DNA of 13,635 bases from contig DCQY01000140.1 in NCBI GenBank assembly GCA_002323995.1, positions 1 to 13,635 on the forward strand, given 5' to 3'. The first letter of the stretch is position 1. Every line of letters starts with the position of its first letter. Positions 7,412 through 13,635 of this stretch are shown one piece after another. The translations under genes and the position numbers were made by a program. The notes beneath the pieces were generated by a model that saw only the letters and a program-made list of their open reading frames with translations, had not been told where the DNA came from and did not search any database. Source of the DNA: Akkermansiaceae bacterium UBA1506. Its GTDB lineage: Bacteria; Verrucomicrobiota; Verrucomicrobiia; Verrucomicrobiales; DEV007.

Positions 7412-8890
7412 ATGAAAAGGTTGGGACTTCTAATTATCGGACTGGTTGTTTGCAACCTTTCACTGGCTGAGGAGCGCCCTAACGTGCTATTTATAGCGAT
7501 CGATGATCTTAATGATTGGATTGGTTGTCTCGATGGCCATCCCCAGGCTCTGACTCCAAATCTTGATGAAATTGCTTCGCGAGGAGTTCTTTTTGCCAAT
7601 GCCCATTGTGCGGCGCCAGCCTGCAATCCTTCTCGCGCAGCGGTTTTTAGTGGAATGATGCCTCATCACTCGGGTGTCTGGGGCAATAAAAGTGGTTCGA
7701 TTGGGAAGTTGATGCCGGACGCAACCCTTCTTCCCGTTGCGTTTAGGGAGGCTGGTTATCGGACGTGGGGAACCGGAAAAATGCTTCACAGCAGCAAATC
7801 GGGCCCATTCGAGGAATATTATTCGGTGGAGCAGCGTTGGAGTCCTCTGTCTTCAAAAATGGTGAAATATTCAAAGAAAAGTCTCCCAAGCAAAAGTACT
7901 GATGACCCACGGCATGTGGTCGAGCACGGTGGAAAGACTTACGTGCTCCCCTTGAATCGGATGCCATCGGATCGCAGGCCTCATACGAATGATGGTGAAT
8001 CACACGACTGGGGTTCATGGGATGTGCCAGATTCCGATTTTGGTGATACTCAGATCACCGATTGGGCCATTGATAAGATAAATGAGGAGGGAGATCAGCC
8101 TTTCTTTCTTGGGGTCGGTTATTACCGACCTCACATTCCGCTGTGGGCACCGGCAAGGTTCTTTGAACGCTTTCATGATAATCCGGGGAAGTTACCTCCG
8201 TTTAAAGAAGATGACCTCGATGATTTGAGTGAGGCGGGCAAGCGTTGGGCCTTGGAACCAATTACAGCGGGGAGTCATGAAACGACTGTGAGGTTTGGTG
8301 AATGGCAGTCCGCTGTCGAAGCCTACCTTGCCTGTGTGACATACGTGGATCACGAAGTTGGCAGGCTTCTCGAGGCACTTGATCAGTCCGGACATTCTGA
8401 CCACACCATTATTGTCTTGTGGTCAGATCATGGGTGGCACCTTGGTGAAAAGCAGCACTGGGGCAAATGGACGGGTTGGGAGCGGTCTACCAGAATACCC
8501 CTGATGGTTGCGCCTGCGAAGACGATGGCAGACGAATTTGCGGAACCGGGGTCGAAGTGCGATCAGCCCGTGGGGTTGATCGATCTTTTCCCTACTTTGA
8601 CTGATCTGTGTGATGTTGAAGCTCCCGGTGAACTCGATGGAGAGTCGTTAGTGCCCCTGTTGAAGAACCCACGGCAAGACACGGGAAGGCTTCTCTTTAC
8701 TCTCTTTGATCCCGACAATATTTCAGTACGTGATTCTCGCTGGCGCTACATTCGTTACGCAGATCAGTCGGAAGAGCTCTATGATCTGAAGAATGATCCG
8801 AATGAATGGTATAACCTGAGTGAATCACCCGAGCACTTCTCTGTCAGGAAGAAGATGAGGGCTAGCGTGGGCGACTTCTTAGCGGAATGA
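7412..8890 (+). CDS. Secreted sulfatase, iduronate-2-sulfatase-like
   Basis: The 492-residue product has a signal peptide (residues 1-19, cut near SLA-EE), then the type I sulfatase fold. Metal ligands D31-D32 lie in NVLFIAIDDLNDW. The modification site is C71-N-P-S-R75, where the cysteine must become formylglycine. Catalytic K123 and H126 lie in GTGKMLH, H241 in YYRPHIPLWAP, and D339-H340 in WSDHGWHLGEKQHWGKW. The RPHIP and SDHGW-LGE motifs are typical of the iduronate-2-sulfatase-like branch, and the length fits. It would remove sulfate esters from a sulfated glycan in the periplasm or outside; the actual sugar is unknown. GAAGG at 7405-7409 may be the ribosome binding site, although only two bases from the ATG. 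It is the second gene of a likely pair with the DUF1080 gene. All key residues are present, so it should be active if matured. Confidence 0.93.
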   Translation: MKRLGLLIIGLVVCNLSLAEERPNVLFIAIDDLNDWIGCLDGHPQALTPNLDEIASRGVLFANAHCAAPACNPSRAAVFSGMMPHHSGVWGNKSGSIGKLMPDATLLPVAFREAGYRTWGTGKMLHSSKSGPFEEYYSVEQRWSPLSSKMVKYSKKSLPSKSTDDPRHVVEHGGKTYVLPLNRMPSDRRPHTNDGESHDWGSWDVPDSDFGDTQITDWAIDKINEEGDQPFFLGVGYYRPHIPLWAPARFFERFHDNPGKLPPFKEDDLDDLSEAGKRWALEPITAGSHETTVRFGEWQSAVEAYLACVTYVDHEVGRLLEALDQSGHSDHTIIVLWSDHGWHLGEKQHWGKWTGWERSTRIPLMVAPAKTMADEFAEPGSKCDQPVGLIDLFPTLTDLCDVEAPGELDGESLVPLLKNPRQDTGRLLFTLFDPDNISVRDSRWRYIRYADQSEELYDLKNDPNEWYNLSESPEHFSVRKKMRASVGDFLAE

Positions 8891-8967
8891 AGCTGATTCG
8901 GTCGCGATTCTGACCTGACAGCACCTAGAGTCTGCAGGCCTGACGCCGACCACAATACGGGGTCTTT

Positions 8968-11673
8968 TTACAATGCCCTTATTGTCTCAGACTGTGAGAC
9001 CTCTCCATCAAAAGCGGTAACGATGATTTTGCTGCCCGGATCGACATCGGTCAGGCCCTTGATGGGAAGACTGCCGTCGCTGAGGCTCCGAACCCCTCGG
9101 ATAGGTCGGCCATCGGTATGGACGAATCTAACGTCAGCATTTGCTAGTGTTTTAATTTTAGGCAGCTTGCAGGCCACGGGTCGTCCGCTTTCCGATGCCT
9201 TCTCTGAGAGTGAGCCGCCGCCGCGCGGTGATTCTGATGGAGGGTCAATCATGTTTCGAATGCGTAATGCAATAGTCGGATCGGCTTTGTCAGTATCGAA
9301 TTCCATCTCAAGAAAATTCCAGTAGAAGGGCTCCTCGGGAGGCTGGGGGGTGAGTTTTGGATCGCAATACTCCTTGTGGTAGAGGGCGGTAACCTTGAGT
9401 GGACGCCCGTCGAAATCCTCCATCTCCGGGCCAAATCCGGGTATCACGCGGCGACCTCCGCTTCTTCCAATGGGACCGAAGCTGCACTCAATGATATTAT
9501 GCTCCTGGTTTTTCATGATACATCCGTTGTGAACATCGCCATAGACGGTCACGACACCGTCACGCTCAGCAAGAAGTTCGATAACTCGATCGGCTCCGGC
9601 TTTGACCCAACCAGCGTAGTCCGCTGCGACACGATCTCGCTGATCAAAAGGGCTTTCCCGCTTTCTGTCGCCACCCCAGATAGTATGAAGGCCACTGAGA
9701 CCAGTCATTGCAATGACGCGTGCGGCATCGGTGCGAATCACCTGTTGCAACCAGGCAAACTGTTCCTCGCCGAGAAGAGCTCGCGTTGGATCGGTGCGAT
9801 CGTAGGCATTCTCGATGTCACCCCATCCCCATTCTTTCCAGATTTCCGTGTCCTGTGACGTTCTCCAAAGTCGCGAGTCGAGCACGAGGAAAGTAAAATC
9901 CCGGTTGGGCATTTTCCAGGCCCGCCATTTCTTTGGGTTTTTGTAGGGGTCGACCTCTTCGGCTCCGGTGATCAGATGGTGCACGATCTGGAAATTGCGG
10001 CGGATGTAGGATGGATCCTGGCCAAGTCCTTCTCGATGGCGAATTAAGAGCTGCTCCGGCCCCTTGATATCGTCCATGCCGTAGTCGTGGTCGCCCGGGT
10101 TGATGACATTCCAGTGCCTCATCATCTGCCAGCGACTGGTGGGACCAAAGATCGAATTTGCGACGACTTTGTAGGCGTCATCAGTGCTCGGTGGGTAGAG
10201 GACCAGTTCCATGTACCAGACATCGTCCTCCCAGACCATGACCTGGAAGTTGTAGTCCTCGAGGTGCTTGTAGGCCTCCACAGTTGGCTGGTCGCGAATC
10301 TGCCAGTCATCACTCCCGCCAAGAATCTGGAGACCGTTTTCAGTCCGTTGCTGGAGGCCGCTGGTGATGGCGTGACAACTAAGGCCGCAAAGCTTGTAGG
10401 GCGCTTTGAGCTGAGGTAGACGGCCGACGTAGGTGCCCGACGATGGGACATCACCGACCATGCCGGTGCCCGGTCCGCAGGCATCAGTGCCGATGCGTCC
10501 ATCAGCGGTAACGTCTTTGCCGTCTTTCCAGATAGTGTAGTAAAGCGTGGCCTCGGCCGGATTCTTCGGAAGCGTGACGAGGATAGACGCCGTATTGCGG
10601 CGCCACGCATTATTAACGATGTAAGCCGACCCTGATACGGCAACTTGCTCCCAACCGCCGGCAGGCTTCTCGGAATCAGACACCCTAATCTCCACCTTTT
10701 TTCCATCGGAAGCGAAGACACCTACAAAGCGAACCTGCCAGTCTCCACCGACTTGAGTTAGCGAATCACCGAGGGGATAGCACGCACAGCAATCCGCGAT
10801 GCCGATGTTGAGTGGTTTGTTTTCCTTGGCATCGATGGAGACACCACTGATATCGAAATCGATTAGTCCGCGGCCGACGACGCCAAAGTAACCGTCGGTA
10901 AAACGTTGAGGGATACCTGTGCGCTTGAAGCTGGATTGCTCGCCGTTGGATTCGAGTATTACCTCAAGCGCGGTGAAGCCGTTGCCTTCTTTGGAAACTT
11001 TCAGCTTAAGGGTAAAGATTTTGCCCGGTTTCAGGGCAGTCGCCTCTACTGATTTTGGTCCTTTGCGCGATTTGCCAGTCCAGTTACCGCTGCCCCTCCC
11101 TGAGGCAGGCTCCTTGACGACAGAAAGTGTGTTGTTGTCCTGCCAGCCGATTAGGGTCGTCTGGCGTTCTTTCCCATAGCTTTCGAAGAGGTTCTTGCCG
11201 CCGATGGCGATGCCAATAAAACCGTTGCCGGGTTGATACATTTTCCAGTTGGCATTATCGCCCTCTGCGACTGCGGGACGATCGGCGTGATAGGTGCCTT
11301 GAATGGTAATGCTGTAATCGCCGCTCAGCTTCCAGTCGCGGCGCCACAGGACTCCCTGTGGCAGGGATGGGTCGTACTCCGTTTCGAGGGCTTCACCGGT
11401 ATTGGTTTCCGAGTGGAAAGGAAACCCGGTGCGTCGGGCCCGATCCCCGTAGTTTTTAAGACGTCGGCGCAGGGTGCCGTTCTCTATTTTCCAGTAGCCG
11501 GGATTCAGCGATTCCCATCCACTGCCATGGTGAAGGGAGTCAGCCCGGGCGAAGTCATCGATGAGAGTGCCAGGTAAAGCGGCTGCCTTAGCGGTCTGGC
11601 GAAGGGCTGCGGCAGGTAGTGCTGCCGCACCAGCGCCTGCAGCTGAGGTTTTGAGAAAGTTCCGACGTTGCAT
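8968..11673 (-). CDS. Tat-exported fusion of concanavalin-like domain and PhoD-like metallophosphatase
   Basis: The 901-residue product begins with a twin-arginine signal (RRNFLKTSAAGAGAAALPAA). Residues 35-281 (LIDDFARAD...GVSID) look like a concanavalin-type beta sandwich related to LamG/DUF1080 domains. Residues 285-425 resemble the beta-sandwich front domain of PhoD enzymes and include an odd CCAC cluster (295-298). From about 425 the PhoD-type catalytic domain shows SC (432-433), D484-x-x-Y487 (in place of the usual GDxxY), GDHDYG (527-532), DSRLWR (599-604), LLGEEQFAWLQQ (633-644) and YGDVHN (711-716). The tail after about 835 is a small extra beta domain behind a Gly/Ser linker. PhoD proteins are periplasmic metal-dependent phosphodiesterases or phosphatases, usually about 500-600 residues, so this one is clearly enlarged. 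It lies 58 bases behind a sulfatase on the same strand and is probably co-transcribed with it. Substrate is unknown; a phosphorylated glycan, lipid or teichoic-like polymer is possible. Confidence 0.82.
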   Translation of the reverse strand: MQRRNFLKTSAAGAGAAALPAAALRQTAKAAALPGTLIDDFARADSLHHGSGWESLNPGYWKIENGTLRRRLKNYGDRARRTGFPFHSETNTGEALETEYDPSLPQGVLWRRDWKLSGDYSITIQGTYHADRPAVAEGDNANWKMYQPGNGFIGIAIGGKNLFESYGKERQTTLIGWQDNNTLSVVKEPASGRGSGNWTGKSRKGPKSVEATALKPGKIFTLKLKVSKEGNGFTALEVILESNGEQSSFKRTGIPQRFTDGYFGVVGRGLIDFDISGVSIDAKENKPLNIGIADCCACYPLGDSLTQVGGDWQVRFVGVFASDGKKVEIRVSDSEKPAGGWEQVAVSGSAYIVNNAWRRNTASILVTLPKNPAEATLYYTIWKDGKDVTADGRIGTDACGPGTGMVGDVPSSGTYVGRLPQLKAPYKLCGLSCHAITSGLQQRTENGLQILGGSDDWQIRDQPTVEAYKHLEDYNFQVMVWEDDVWYMELVLYPPSTDDAYKVVANSIFGPTSRWQMMRHWNVINPGDHDYGMDDIKGPEQLLIRHREGLGQDPSYIRRNFQIVHHLITGAEEVDPYKNPKKWRAWKMPNRDFTFLVLDSRLWRTSQDTEIWKEWGWGDIENAYDRTDPTRALLGEEQFAWLQQVIRTDAARVIAMTGLSGLHTIWGGDRKRESPFDQRDRVAADYAGWVKAGADRVIELLAERDGVVTVYGDVHNGCIMKNQEHNIIECSFGPIGRSGGRRVIPGFGPEMEDFDGRPLKVTALYHKEYCDPKLTPQPPEEPFYWNFLEMEFDTDKADPTIALRIRNMIDPPSESPRGGGSLSEKASESGRPVACKLPKIKTLANADVRFVHTDGRPIRGVRSLSDGSLPIKGLTDVDPGSKIIVTAFDGEVSQSETIRAL

Positions 11674-11731
11674 GGGGTATGGTTACTTCTCATCAACTAA
11701 CTTACGAAGCAGTCCAAATGAAAGACTGAAT

Positions 11732-13468
11732 TCAGGGCTTTCTCGAAATTCTCAAAAATCTCGGGGTGGATTGGCGACTTTGTTCTCCGGAGAACTCAAC
11801 TCGAAAATCAGCGTTTCCGGCGGACAGCTTCAAGCCGGTAAATAAAATCTCATCCTCATTTTCTCCGAGAGTCCCCGAAGCGGTTGTTTCACCCAGGTGA
11901 ACGGTCACTTCGCGTTCTCCAATGGGATTGGCCCATTGCACATTTGCTGTGTAAGAACCCGCCTCTGCAACGGTGACTAGCCACTTTCCTTTGGAACCCC
12001 AACCTTGATCCGTTCCCACTCGCCAGTCTTGAATAGAGAGATCAGAGACCATCTCGTAATCTGAACCAACGATGATGCGTGGTGGCGCATAATTGTCGGG
12101 GCGGGTGGAAGAAACATCGTCATACCAGTTCCGGTAAACCGTCTTTAACTCGGCGAGTTTCTCGGGCATCTCTTCGGCCAGATTTTCCGCTTCGGCCAGA
12201 TCGTCAGTGATACGATAAAGCTCGAACGGCACTTCCTCGTTCATGATTTCAGACCCGAAGCCAGTGGGATGGACCAGTTTCCAGTCCTGGGTGCGAACGG
12301 CCATGTGATGGAAAGGAATAGGCGCATCGCCCCGATGGGTCTGCAGGACGAGGGCACGGTCAGGCCAGTCATTGGGCTCACCTCTGAGCAGCGGCAGTAG
12401 ATTGGTTCCGTCAATCTTTACGTCCTTTGGGAGTGCAGCTCCGCTCGCTGCAGCAAGGGTGGGGAGCATATCAATGTGGGCAGCGATGCGGTCGTTCACG
12501 TGACCTGCCTGAAACCTCTCCGGCCAGCGTGCGTAGAACATTGTGTGGATGCCCCCCTCATGGACGTGAGACTTCATGGCACGGAAATCGCCAACGTATC
12601 GCATTGTGTTGGGGCCGTTATCGGTAAAGAACATCATGAGGGTGTTGTCCTTCTGGTTGCTTTCTTTGAGGTAGGCCTCCAGTTTGCCGACGTTCTGATC
12701 GATGTTTTCAATCATAGCGAAGACGCGGGCGACGGTGTCCTTGTGCTTATCGCTTTCTCCGCCGTTGAGAATGGGGGTGAGATTGGTTGACTGATAGTAA
12801 GCAAGAAGGTCTTCGGGCACATCGTGGTAAGGGCCGTGAGGCGCATTTGGGGGAAGGTAGGCAAAGAAGGGTTTGCCTTCGGCTTGGCACTGTTTCATCC
12901 ACTCGATCGCAGCATCGAAATAGACGTCGGTACAGTAGCCTTTACTCTGAATCTGTTGGCCGTTATGAAAAAGAATAGCGTCAGTGTAGCGCCGCTTGTT
13001 TTCGACTGGTTCCGAGGGTTGTGCCAAACCGCCGCCGCGGTGAATGAGGACCTCGTCGAAACCCTGCTCCTGAGGGCGCATTGGGTAATTGTCACCGAGA
13101 TGCCATTTCCCAAAGATGCCTGTAGCGTAACCGGCTTCCTTCAGCATTTCTGCGATGGTGACTTCTTCGGGTTCCATCATAGATCGCCCTTTGAACGTAT
13201 CGATGCAGCGAGTGCGTTGATTGTAGCGCCCGGTCATTAGGCTGGCGCGAGTGGGAGAGCAAACCGGGGAAACATAGAAATTTGTCAGCTCAGCGCTTTC
13301 TTTGGCAAATTTATCGAGATGTGGTGTCCGAATGACGGGGTTTCCGGTCACACCCAAGTCTCCATAGCCCATGTCGTCGGGCATTATTATAATTATGTTA
13401 GGTGGTGCCGCAAAGCTGCTGAAAGGGAGGGTCAGCAGGGTGGCGAGAAGGAGCAAATCGTTCTTCAT
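11732..13468 (-). CDS. Secreted arylsulfatase A-like sulfatase with C-terminal beta domain
   Basis: From the ATG at 13468 the product has 578 residues and a clear signal peptide (NDLLLLATLLTLPFSSFAA). An in-frame ATG at 13534 would put 22 extra, mostly polar residues before it, so I reject that start. The sulfatase domain (about 22-455) has metal ligands D31-D32 in IMPDDMGYGDLG, the formylglycine site C70-S-P-T-R74, K121 and H123 in FGKWHLG, H211 in NAPHGPY, D283-N284 in FFTDNGP and K299 before the HEGG turn. Residues 470-578 form an added beta-rich domain (DYEMVSDLSIQDWRV at its start), possibly for glycan binding, as in many long sulfatases of Planctomycetota and Verrucomicrobiota. It would remove sulfate esters from an exported or environmental substrate; the substrate is not readable. 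The PhoD-like gene follows after 58 bases. All core catalytic residues are present. Confidence 0.93.
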   Translation of the reverse strand: MKNDLLLLATLLTLPFSSFAAPPNIIIIMPDDMGYGDLGVTGNPVIRTPHLDKFAKESAELTNFYVSPVCSPTRASLMTGRYNQRTRCIDTFKGRSMMEPEEVTIAEMLKEAGYATGIFGKWHLGDNYPMRPQEQGFDEVLIHRGGGLAQPSEPVENKRRYTDAILFHNGQQIQSKGYCTDVYFDAAIEWMKQCQAEGKPFFAYLPPNAPHGPYHDVPEDLLAYYQSTNLTPILNGGESDKHKDTVARVFAMIENIDQNVGKLEAYLKESNQKDNTLMMFFTDNGPNTMRYVGDFRAMKSHVHEGGIHTMFYARWPERFQAGHVNDRIAAHIDMLPTLAAASGAALPKDVKIDGTNLLPLLRGEPNDWPDRALVLQTHRGDAPIPFHHMAVRTQDWKLVHPTGFGSEIMNEEVPFELYRITDDLAEAENLAEEMPEKLAELKTVYRNWYDDVSSTRPDNYAPPRIIVGSDYEMVSDLSIQDWRVGTDQGWGSKGKWLVTVAEAGSYTANVQWANPIGEREVTVHLGETTASGTLGENEDEILFTGLKLSAGNADFRVEFSGEQSRQSTPRFLRISRKP

Positions 13469-13535
13469 GGCTGTTATCTTGACGGCTGATTCGCAGGCCG
13501 TCGTTGGCGGGTTTGCGGTCTGAATTTCTCTCAAC

Positions 13536-13560
13536 TCGACTAGGTGGGACTGAAAGTCGA
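13536..13560. promoter_or_regulatory. Inverted repeat upstream of the minus-strand sulfatase gene
   Basis: TCGACT (13536-13541) and AGTCGA (13555-13560) form a perfect six-base inverted repeat with a 13-base spacer, 67 to 92 bases before the sulfatase ATG. It could be an operator or a short hairpin in the leader. On the minus strand, TTGTTC (13585-13590) and TAATAA (13565-13570) lie just upstream with a 14-base spacer, which is too short for a standard promoter. Chance is a real possibility. Confidence 0.25.
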
Positions 13561-13635
13561 CCCCTTATTAGTTGCATGTAAAACGAACAAGGCCTATCGC
13601 CTAAGCCAATGTCGCTGGTTCTTAGTTGTTTGGTT

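Noticed and set aside
7412..7468. Cysteine at residue 14 of the plus-strand sulfatase as a lipoprotein lipobox.
   Set aside because: The residues before it are LVV, lacking the small residue needed at position -1, and a normal signal peptidase I site follows at SLA-EE.
8948..8969. GACC...GGTC hairpin followed by five T after the plus-strand sulfatase, resembling a terminator.
   Set aside because: Only four base pairs can form, and the T run overlaps the stop of the convergent gene. This is too weak to call a terminator.
10122..10721. A 199-codon minus-strand frame within the PhoD-like gene.
   Set aside because: It overlaps a gene with clear family motifs in another frame, and its product is Arg/Ser/Pro-rich as expected for a shifted frame.

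Overview
The window looks like chromosomal DNA of a Verrucomicrobiota bacterium; a planctomycete-like relative is the main alternative. This rests on the mix of families: a very large secreted protein with autotransporter-associated beta-strand repeats, two formylglycine-type sulfatases, a DUF1080 (3-keto-disaccharide hydrolase-type) lipid-free secreted protein, and a Tat-exported PhoD-like phosphatase. I see no rRNA, tRNA, CRISPR array, transposase or phage gene.

Layout. Positions 1-4616 (minus strand) are one uninterrupted reading frame that starts inside the window and runs off its left edge: a secreted, cysteine-free, Asn/Thr/Gly-rich beta-helix-type surface protein of more than 1538 residues. 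A divergent intergenic region of about 400 bases (4617-5023) follows. It holds an eight-G homopolymer, a possible leader peptide with a good ribosome binding site, and a small hairpin. On the plus strand come a peptidase U32 family protein (5024-6283, probably an Fe-S RNA hydroxylase rather than a protease) and a small single-cluster ferredoxin directly behind it (6304-6528). Then come a secreted DUF1080 protein (6647-7390) and, 21 bases later, a secreted sulfatase resembling iduronate-2-sulfatase (7412-8890). The right part is on the minus strand: a second, arylsulfatase A-like sulfatase with an extra C-terminal beta domain (13468-11732), followed 58 bases later by a large Tat-exported protein joining a concanavalin-like domain to a PhoD-like metallophosphatase (11673-8968). 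The two blocks converge at 8890/8968.

How the genes fit together. The U32-ferredoxin pair is cytosolic and probably works in RNA modification. The other genes encode exported proteins. Two sulfatases, a glycoside-active DUF1080 protein and a phosphatase with a carbohydrate-binding-like front domain suggest removal of sulfate and phosphate groups, and cleavage of unusual sugar linkages, from sulfated polysaccharides in marine or host-derived organic matter. Substrates cannot be read from the sequence. No sulfatase-maturating enzyme lies in the window, so both sulfatases depend on one encoded elsewhere.

The best candidates for something less usual are the domain fusion in the PhoD-like protein, the tight U32-ferredoxin pairing, and the regulatory-looking intergenic region between the giant surface protein and the U32 gene. 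I found no clear new defence or mobile system here.
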